From the NCBI GenBank assembly GCA_943324725.2, contig CALPMR020000025.1:1-19272 (forward strand): a stretch of 19,272 nucleotides of DNA. The letters run 5' to 3'. A program made the translations under genes and the position numbers. How positions within the stretch are numbered: the stretch's first letter is position 1; the number at the start of each line of letters is the position of its first letter. The notes beneath the pieces were generated by a model. That model saw nothing but the letters and a program-made list of their open reading frames with translations, was not told the DNA's origin and did no database searches. Origin of the DNA: Bordetella parapertussis. Lineage in GTDB: Bacteria; Cyanobacteriota; Cyanobacteriia; PCC-6307; Cyanobiaceae. Below are positions 14,331 to 19,272 of the stretch, piece by piece.

Positions 14331-16571
14331 GTGCAGGGCCCCGGCCGCGGATCGTTGAACACCGCCTCCAGCCCGCAGCGTTCGTTGCTGTTGGCCGGCG
14401 GTGGCCACAGCCATGCCCTGGTGCTGCGCCAATGGGCCATGGCGCCGTCCCGCCGCCCGGCCGGCACTCTGATCACCCTGGTCAATCGCGCCAGCACAGC
14501 TCTCTATTCGGGCATGGTGCCTGGCCTGGTGGCCGGCCTCTACAAGCGGAGCGAGTGCGCGATCGATCTGCGCCGACTCTGCGGCCTGGCCGGTGTGAGC
14601 TTCATTGAGGCGGAGATCACTGGCCTCGATCTCGCTCAGCGGCAGCTGGAGCTGGCGGGGCGAGTGCCGCTGCGCTTCGACAGCCTCAGCCTTGATGTCG
14701 GTGCGGTGAGCGGAGAGGGTGCCCCGCTGGAGGAGGGCAACGGCTCCCTGATGGACCACAGCAACGCTGACGGGATCCGCGAGCTGGCGGTCAAGCCGCT
14801 GGAGTCCTTTCTGGACTGGAGTGAGGCCCTGGTGCCTGGGCGGAACGTGCGCATCCGGGGAGGGGGAGCCGCGGCCGTGGAAGTGGCCCTGGCCCTGCGC
14901 AGTCGCGGTGTGGCCGTTCGCCTGCTGCTGCGAGGTGATCAACTCCATTTCGAGTCCGCCGCCGCCCGGCGGGTCGTAGAGCGGCTGCTGGCCGCGGCGG
15001 CGATCCCGCTGGAGCGCCAGGCGGAGGCGCAAGCAGCTGTTCAAGCAGCTGCGGATCTGGCCTGCACCGGCAGTCGAGCTCCGGCCTGGCTGGCCGCGTC
15101 CGGGTTGCCGGTGCAGCTGGCCAGCGGCCGGGTGCTGACCGAGCCGACCCTGGCGGTGATCGGCCATCCCGAGGTGTTCGCCTCCGGCGATTGCGGCCTG
15201 ATCGCCGCCTCGCCCCGGCCGCCGGCGGGGGTCTGGGCGGTGCGGGTCGCGCCGGTGCTGGCCACCAATCTGCGCCGTCAGCTGGAGCAGCCGGGGGCGC
15301 CATTGCAGGCCTGGGCGCCCCAGGCCTGGGCCCTGCAGCTGCTGGGTGTGGGCGGGGCTTCCTCTGCCGCCGCTTCCGCCGCCGCTGAGCCCCAGGCCTT
15401 GCGGGCACTCGCCCTCTGGGGACCGTTTGTGCTGGGCCCCTCCCGCTGGCTGTGGCGCTGGAAGCAGTGGATCGACCGACGCTTCGTGGCCCGTTTCACG
15501 GATCTTGCCCCGGCCATTGCCCCGGCCAGCCCCGATTCCCTGGCCGGGGCCATGGCCTGCCGCGGCTGCGGCGCCAAGCTGGCGGCCCGCCCCTTGGCCG
15601 CTGCCCTGGCCCGGCTTGATCCCCACGGTCAGGCGCCGCCGGCTGAAGACGCCGCCGTGCTGGATCTGGCCGCCGATGGTGAGCTGCTGCTGCAGAGCAT
15701 CGACGGCTTCCCGGCCCTGGTTGACGATCCCTGGCTCAATGCCCGTCTCACCACCCTGCACGCCTGCAGCGATCTCTGGGCCAGTGGCGCTTCTGTGCAA
15801 TCGGTGCAGGCCCTGGTGACCGTGCCCCAGGCTGCCGCGGCCCTGCAGGAAGAGCTGCTGCTGCAGACCCTGGCGGGGGTGAATTCGGTGCTGGAGCCCC
15901 TGGGGGCGACCCTGATCGGCGGCCATACTCTCGAGGGCCGCGATGGGGCGGGGCTGGCCCTGGCGCTCACGGTCAATGGCCGGGTGCCACCGGCGCGTCA
16001 CTGGTGCAAGGGCCCGCTGCAGCCGGGTGATCTGCTGCTGCTGAGCCGGCCTCTGGGCACTGGCGTGCTGTTTGCGGCGGCGATGGCGGGGGCGGCGCAG
16101 CCGCAGTGGATCGATGCGGCCCTGGCGATGATGCAGGTCAGCCAGGCCGAGCTGGTGCCGCTGCTCGCCGACCATGGCGTGCGGGTCTGCACCGATGTGA
16201 CCGGCTTCGGGCTGCTGGGCCATCTGGGCGAAATGCTGGCCGCCACCCCGGGGAGCCGGGTGGTGCTCGACGGCGAGGCGATCCCGGCTCTGCCTGGGGC
16301 CCTGGAGCTGCTCGAGCGGGGCTATGCGAGCAGTCTGGCTCCGGCCAATGCCAGTGCCCTGACGTTGCTGCAGGGGGGGGCTGTGCGCTTCTCCTGCGGC
16401 GGCCCCCTGCCGGCGGCCCATCAGGCCCTGTTGCTCGATCCCCAGACCTGCGGCCCGCTGCTGGCGGCGCTGCCGGCGCAGCGGGCGCCGGCGGCCCTGG
16501 CGGCGCTGCGGGCTGCTGGCTTCAGCGAGGCGGCCCTGATTGGTCAGGTGCTGGCCGGCGAGGCGGTTTAG
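14331..16571 (+). CDS. selD: FAD/NAD(P)H oxidoreductase-SelD fusion (selenide, water dikinase)
   Basis: A 746-aa two-domain fusion. Residues about 17-390 form a pyridine-nucleotide-disulfide-oxidoreductase-like domain of the type found N-terminal to SelD: dinucleotide-binding LLLAGGGHSH at 20-28, a second RGGGAAAVE at 176-184, and the FAD-associated FASGDCGL at 283-290. Residues about 405-746 are selenide, water dikinase, which makes selenophosphate from selenide and ATP. The catalytic position is Cys413 with Lys416 (CRGCGAK), corresponding to Cys17 and Lys20 of E. coli SelD. The second Cys of the E. coli motif is Ala here. Nucleotide- and metal-binding Asp segments follow (ALVDDPWLNA, ACSDLWASG). 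GTG 14331 is the start, with TTG 14355 as alternative. It is convergent with mnmH, the user of selenophosphate. Confidence 0.93.
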   Translation: MQGPGRGSLNTASSPQRSLLLAGGGHSHALVLRQWAMAPSRRPAGTLITLVNRASTALYSGMVPGLVAGLYKRSECAIDLRRLCGLAGVSFIEAEITGLDLAQRQLELAGRVPLRFDSLSLDVGAVSGEGAPLEEGNGSLMDHSNADGIRELAVKPLESFLDWSEALVPGRNVRIRGGGAAAVEVALALRSRGVAVRLLLRGDQLHFESAAARRVVERLLAAAAIPLERQAEAQAAVQAAADLACTGSRAPAWLAASGLPVQLASGRVLTEPTLAVIGHPEVFASGDCGLIAASPRPPAGVWAVRVAPVLATNLRRQLEQPGAPLQAWAPQAWALQLLGVGGASSAAASAAAEPQALRALALWGPFVLGPSRWLWRWKQWIDRRFVARFTDLAPAIAPASPDSLAGAMACRGCGAKLAARPLAAALARLDPHGQAPPAEDAAVLDLAADGELLLQSIDGFPALVDDPWLNARLTTLHACSDLWASGASVQSVQALVTVPQAAAALQEELLLQTLAGVNSVLEPLGATLIGGHTLEGRDGAGLALALTVNGRVPPARHWCKGPLQPGDLLLLSRPLGTGVLFAAAMAGAAQPQWIDAALAMMQVSQAELVPLLADHGVRVCTDVTGFGLLGHLGEMLAATPGSRVVLDGEAIPALPGALELLERGYASSLAPANASALTLLQGGAVRFSCGGPLPAAHQALLLDPQTCGPLLAALPAQRAPAALAALRAAGFSEAALIGQVLAGEAV

Positions 16572-17695
16572 CCAGGCGCCATCAGGCCCCGATCCAGCAG
16601 CTCCTGGGCTGCCGCCGCTGGGCTCAGCTGGCCCAGCTCCACCGTCGAGAGCCGATGCTGGCCGAGTTCGTGGTCGTAGCAGCGGTCGTAGTAGTCGAGC
16701 ATCTGCAGGCAGGCGGCGGCCCAGTCCTGTCGCTCGATCGCCTCCAGGGCGGCGGCCGTGCGCTGGGGGCCGAGCCGTTTGGCGATGCGGTGGGTGGCCT
16801 CGGCCAGGGCCTGTGGGTCCTGGCTGCCGTAGATGGTCACCAGGTGGGCCACCCGCTGCTCGAGCGGCCGTTGCACCTCCAGCATCGGCGCGGCCCGCAT
16901 CTGGCGCCACAGGCCGGCGGGGATGCGGCAGCGGCCCACCTGGGAGCTCTCCGCCTCCAGCCAGATCGCCGGGGCGCTCTCCAGGTGGCAGAGGGCGGCG
17001 GCCAGACGGTTTTCATAGTGCTCGCTGCTGGGCTGGGCTGGCAGTCCCAGGCCGCCGAAGCTGCTGCCGCGGTGGTGGGCCAGGCCTTCGAGGTCCACCA
17101 TCGCGACGCCCCGTTCAGCCAGGGCCAGCAGCAGTTCCGTCTTGCCGCAGCCGGTGCGACCCCCCAGCAGCCGCAGGGGCCAGGGCCGCTCGAACAGCGC
17201 CAGCACCCAGCGGCGATAGGACTTGTAGCCCCCCTCCAGCAGAACCACCGGCAGGTCGAGCTGGCGGGCGAGCCAGGCCACCGAGGCCGAACGCATGCCG
17301 CCGCGCCAGCAGTGCAGCCGCAGGGGGGCGGTGGCCAGAGGGCTGGTCGAATCCGTGGTGCGGCTGGAGGCTGCTGGCCCGATCGACAGGGGGTGCCGCT
17401 GAGCCTGGGCTTCGGCCTGGTCTTGCACGTCGGACTGGTGCTGATCTCCAGCCCGGGTGAGCGCCGCCGCCAGGGCCTCCATCCGGGGCCCCACCAGGGC
17501 CAGGCCGCGCAGCACGGCAGCCTGGCGGCCCTGCTGCTTGTACAGGGTGCCGATCTCGGCCCGCTCGGCGTCATCGAACAGGGGCAGGTTGACGGCGCCG
17601 GGAATATGACCCTGGCCAAACTCCGCCGGGCTGCGCACATCGAGGATCGCCCCCTCACCCACCAGGAAATCAGTGATCGGCAGGGTTGGGATCAT
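16568..17695 (-). CDS. mnmH: tRNA 2-selenouridine synthase (SelU/YbbB)
   Basis: MnmH exchanges sulfur for selenium at the 2-thiouridine wobble base of tRNAs for Lys, Glu and Gln, via a geranylated intermediate, using selenophosphate. The 375-aa protein has an N-terminal rhodanese domain with ILDVRSPAEFGQGHIPGAVN at about 17-36 and the active-site Cys129 in CWRGGMRS. A P-loop follows at about 178-186 (GGRTGCGKT). The rest matches the family's C-terminal half. A Gln/Ser/Thr-rich insert at about 83-123 separates the rhodanese halves. ATG 17695 is chosen because the domain begins right after it; an upstream ATG at 17803 adds 36 unconserved residues. Its TAA overlaps the selD TAG by 2 bases, giving a 4-base convergent gene overlap. 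Confidence 0.93.
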   Translation of the reverse strand: MIPTLPITDFLVGEGAILDVRSPAEFGQGHIPGAVNLPLFDDAERAEIGTLYKQQGRQAAVLRGLALVGPRMEALAAALTRAGDQHQSDVQDQAEAQAQRHPLSIGPAASSRTTDSTSPLATAPLRLHCWRGGMRSASVAWLARQLDLPVVLLEGGYKSYRRWVLALFERPWPLRLLGGRTGCGKTELLLALAERGVAMVDLEGLAHHRGSSFGGLGLPAQPSSEHYENRLAAALCHLESAPAIWLEAESSQVGRCRIPAGLWRQMRAAPMLEVQRPLEQRVAHLVTIYGSQDPQALAEATHRIAKRLGPQRTAAALEAIERQDWAAACLQMLDYYDRCYDHELGQHRLSTVELGQLSPAAAAQELLDRGLMAPG

Positions 17696-17855
17696 GGCGG
17701 CAGAGGGGCCACTGCGGATCGCTTCCCCCCGGCGGCAGGGGCAGACGATCCGCAGCTGGAGAACAACTGACGCGCTGCCAGCCTGGCGCCAACTCTGGTG
17801 CATGGGCGGGGATGCCCGTTGGCAGCACCTGCCTCCCCGCGCAGCGCTTCACGCC

Positions 17856-17876
17856 TCACCGCTGACCGCTCACCGC
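17856..17876. repeat. 7-bp tandem repeat, three units
   Basis: TCACCGC, TGACCGC, TCACCGC at 17856-17862, 17863-17869 and 17870-17876. It lies upstream of mnmH and next to a longer 13-base triplication. Possibly slippage, or a protein-binding array. Confidence 0.75.
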
Positions 17877-17925
17877 TTCAGCACTCACCAAGCCTGATGC
17901 TGACCACCTGGCCATCTCGGCCCAT

Positions 17926-17964
17926 CAGTACGGCAGGTCAGTACGACAGGTCAGTACGGCAGGT
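17926..17964. repeat. 13-bp tandem repeat, three units
   Basis: CAGTACGGCAGGT at 17926-17938 and 17952-17964 are identical. The middle unit at 17939-17951 differs by one base (CAGTACGACAGGT). It lies 231 bases upstream of the mnmH start and about 460 bases upstream of yjbQ. A 13-base period is not a whole number of helical turns, so strict same-face operators are unlikely, though direct-repeat regulators exist. Confidence 0.92.
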
Positions 17965-18017
17965 CGGACCATCCCCGGTGATCCAGAAACGCCTGCAGGG
18001 GAACATCGCCGCCGCTA

Positions 18018-18281
18018 GGGAGTCTGTTGCGCCTGGATCGCCGCAAGGAAATCGAAGGCTTTCAGCCACAAAGAGATCTCAGCCAGGAATCGAACTGAGA
18101 AAGCAGTGAATTGATCTTGGTGTGCTGGATTCGCCGAAATCATCAGTACTGCAATCGATCTTCGGTGCTAGGTATCACTGAGACGAGATTGCTTTGGAGA
18201 CCTTTCTGAGACCACGTTGGGCTTTGGCATGGAGCGAGTTGGTTTGTTTTGCTCGGAACGGCCCACGTGCAGCACGCCCCC
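18018..18281 (+). repeat. Dispersed intergenic repeat, copy 2
   Basis: This stretch aligns with the minus strand of 6608-6876. The shared blocks occur in order: GAGTCTG at its start, ATCGCCG, AAATCGA, GAGAAAGCAG, GTGCTGGA, ACTGCAATCGAT, GAGTTG-type and CTCGGAAC near the end. The hairpin arms here are 18077-18082 and 18095-18100 (TCTCAG and CTGAGA). One arm pair is A-T here where copy 1 has G-C, with the loop length kept at 12. It lies upstream of yjbQ, on the same strand. Stop codons interrupt the frame that is open in copy 1, so it is probably non-coding. Confidence 0.8.
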
Positions 18282-18426
18282 GGCGTTGACTTCGCACTCT
18301 GGGGCTGGGTCCAGGATGAAGGGGCGTCCAGCCGCCAGCCTCATCGGGCCTCTGCGCTGAACTGGCGCCTTTCCTTCGATCCCGTCCCCCGTGAACGGCT
18401 CCGTTCCAGCGAGCCCCGTCTCCGAG

Positions 18427-18861
18427 ATGCACTTCACCCTCTCCTTGGTCACTGAGGCCGCCATCGCCTGCCACGACCTCACCGCCGAGCTCAACGCCCG
18501 TCTGGAGGCCAGCGGTCTGCAGTCGGGGGTGCTGGTGGCCGTGGCCCAGCACACCACCACGGCCCTGGTGATCAATGAGGCCGAGGAGCGCCTGATGGCC
18601 GACATCGCCAGCTTCTTCGGCTCCCTGGTGAGCGCCGATCATCCCTGGCTTCACAACGATCTGCACCTGCGTGATGTGCCCGCCGATGAACCGCGCAATG
18701 CCCACTCCCATCTGATCGCCCTGATGCTCGGCAGCCAGCTCAGCCTGCCGATCGTTGACGGTCGTCTCGGCCTGGGGCGCTATCAATCCGTGATGCTGGT
18801 GGAGCTGGATGGGCCGCGGCCGCGCCAGGTGCTAGTGCAATTGCTCGGTACTCAGACCTAA
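18427..18861 (+). CDS. YjbQ-family protein (UPF0047)
   Basis: The 144-aa protein carries the family's conserved residues: QHTTTALVINEAEE at about 41-54, HNDLHLRDVP at about 76-85, NAHSHLIALMLG at 91-102 and LGRYQSVMLVELDGPR at about 116-131. YjbQ proteins form trimers with a metal-binding histidine cluster and have a secondary thiamine-phosphate synthase activity in E. coli. Their true role is unsettled. ATG 18427 is chosen over GTG 18391 because conserved sequence starts there. Only 15 bases separate it from the ABC transporter binding protein downstream, suggesting an operon. Its place beside selenium genes is unexplained. Confidence 0.92.
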   Translation: MHFTLSLVTEAAIACHDLTAELNARLEASGLQSGVLVAVAQHTTTALVINEAEERLMADIASFFGSLVSADHPWLHNDLHLRDVPADEPRNAHSHLIALMLGSQLSLPIVDGRLGLGRYQSVMLVELDGPRPRQVLVQLLGTQT

Positions 18862-18876
18862 ACCCCCGCCTTCTCG

Positions 18877-19272
18877 ATGACGATTCGCAGCCGCACCACC
18901 GCCATTCTTGCCGGGCTCAGCCTGGCGCTCACCCCCTTGCTGGCGCCCCTGCTCAGCGGCCCGGCCACCCTGATCAATCCGGCGGCGGCGGAGCCCGCCA
19001 AAGCCGCCCGGGTGCTGCGCATCGGCGCCATCCCCGATCAGAAGCCCGAGAAGCTCAACCGCCTCTATCCCCTGGTGGCCAGTGAGCTCAGCCGCCAGCT
19101 CGGGGTCACGGTGAAGTACGTGCCGGTGGTGGACTACACCGCCGCTGTGAGCGCCTTCCGCACCGGTGATCTGGATCTGGTCTGGTTCGGCGGGCTCACG
19201 GGCGTCCAGGCGCGGCTGCAGAAGCCCGGCTCAAAGGTGCTGGCGCAGCGGGATATCGATGTGGCCTTCCAC
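18877..19272 (+). CDS. PhnD-like ABC transporter substrate-binding protein, N-terminal part
   Basis: 132 residues are visible before the window ends. A Sec-type signal peptide covers about residues 1-38 (basic start, Leu/Ala-rich core, AAA near the cut). The mature part begins with LRIGAIPDQKPEKLNRLYP at about 48-66. It continues with VKYVPVVDYTAAVSAFRTG and the LVWFGGLTGVQARL segment at about 101-114, typical of the phosphate/phosphite/phosphonate binding group. From memory, one clade of this family is annotated as putative selenate-binding because it sits in selenium gene clusters. The selD and mnmH genes here make that reading likely, but phosphonate or phosphite remains possible. The ATP-binding and permease genes would be expected just beyond the edge. 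Confidence 0.85.
   Translation, partial: MTIRSRTTAILAGLSLALTPLLAPLLSGPATLINPAAAEPAKAARVLRIGAIPDQKPEKLNRLYPLVASELSRQLGVTVKYVPVVDYTAAVSAFRTGDLDLVWFGGLTGVQARLQKPGSKVLAQRDIDVAFH

Larger units (their letters stand above)
17804..18426. other. Repeat-rich gap between divergent mnmH and yjbQ
   Basis: About 620 bases without a supported gene. From left to right: three 7-base units (17856-17876), three 13-base units (17926-17964), then copy 2 of the dispersed repeat (18018-18281) and about 145 GC-rich bases leading to yjbQ. This gap must contain the promoters of both mnmH and the yjbQ/binding-protein genes, though no clear -10/-35 pair was found. Confidence 0.6.

Noticed and set aside
14274..16910. 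878-codon open frame on the minus strand, opposite selD
   Set aside because: It runs antisense to a complete SelD fusion with all its motifs and into mnmH. Its translation is Gln/Arg/Gly/His-rich with no domain signature, as expected from the reverse strand of GC-rich coding DNA.
16106..17770. 554-codon plus-strand frame across the end of selD and opposite mnmH
   Set aside because: It overlaps two well-supported genes in wrong frames and has a low-complexity Gly/Gln/Ala composition without any family motif.
17696..17803. N-terminal extension of MnmH from ATG 17803
   Set aside because: The 36 extra residues are unlike any rhodanese N terminus, while the domain begins immediately after ATG 17695.
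17926..17964. Possible miniature CRISPR array
   Set aside because: The units are directly adjacent with no spacers, only 13 bases long, and no cas gene is nearby. It is a simple tandem repeat.
18077..18100. tRNA T-arm-like sequence on the minus strand (AGTTCGATTCC)
   Set aside because: The flanking bases give no acceptor, D or anticodon stems and the loop is 12 bases. It is better explained as the hairpin of the dispersed repeat.
18249..18455. 68-codon frame before yjbQ
   Set aside because: It starts inside the dispersed repeat with TTG and overlaps the yjbQ start in another frame. A short similarity to a frame in copy 1 follows from the nucleotide repeat and is interrupted by a stop further upstream.

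Overview
The window looks like a chromosomal segment of a GC-rich picocyanobacterium of the Cyanobium/Synechococcus (alpha-cyanobacterial) type. The evidence is the tail of photosystem II subunit PsbM at the left edge, a typical cyanobacterial RpaB (ycf27-type) response regulator, an HPP-family membrane protein, a SelD fused to an N-terminal FAD/NAD(P)H oxidoreductase, and two HIP1 octamers (GCGATCGC at 1809-1816 and 6230-6237). Assignment below that level is inference.

Layout. (1) 1-98 is the end of psbM, followed by a gene-poor tract of about 1 kb. (2) 1119-1967 (-) is a tandem universal stress protein, divergent from a rightward run at 2037-6079: hotdog thioesterase, dprA, prmC, a Sua5/YrdC-type gene and two small membrane proteins. 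These genes are closely spaced or overlapping and are probably one transcription unit. (3) 6080-6899 has no convincing gene. (4) 6900-8219 (-) is a CNNM/CBS/CorC-type membrane protein, followed by another gene-poor tract (8220-8954). (5) 8955-12502 (-) holds an AraC-family regulator, an HPP membrane protein, rpaB and a conserved-looking unknown protein. (6) 12574-12801 (-) is a Nif11-like reading frame with no usable start codon, divergent from a YccF-family gene. (7) 13333-14238 (-) is a VIT/CCC1 iron/manganese transporter with a 64-aa protein just upstream. (8) 14331-19272 is a selenium neighbourhood: the oxidoreductase-SelD fusion, a convergent mnmH (tRNA 2-selenouridine synthase) whose stop codon overlaps that of selD, then across a repeat-rich gap yjbQ and the start of a PhnD-like ABC transporter binding protein that may bring in a selenium oxyanion.

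How it works together. SelD makes selenophosphate, MnmH uses it to put selenium into the wobble uridine of certain tRNAs, and the binding protein at the right edge could supply selenium. The SelD has Cys, not Sec, at its catalytic position, and no selenocysteine-insertion genes are visible here, so tRNA selenation is the likely purpose.

The least expected observation is a diverged dispersed repeat of about 265 bp. One copy lies just after the CorC-type gene (6608-6876, minus) and the other in the gap before yjbQ (18018-18281, plus). The copies are alignable almost end to end by eye and keep a hairpin with a compensatory base-pair change. Other points are two short tandem repeats in the mnmH-yjbQ gap, an in-frame 15-bp triplication in dprA, and the start-less Nif11 frame.
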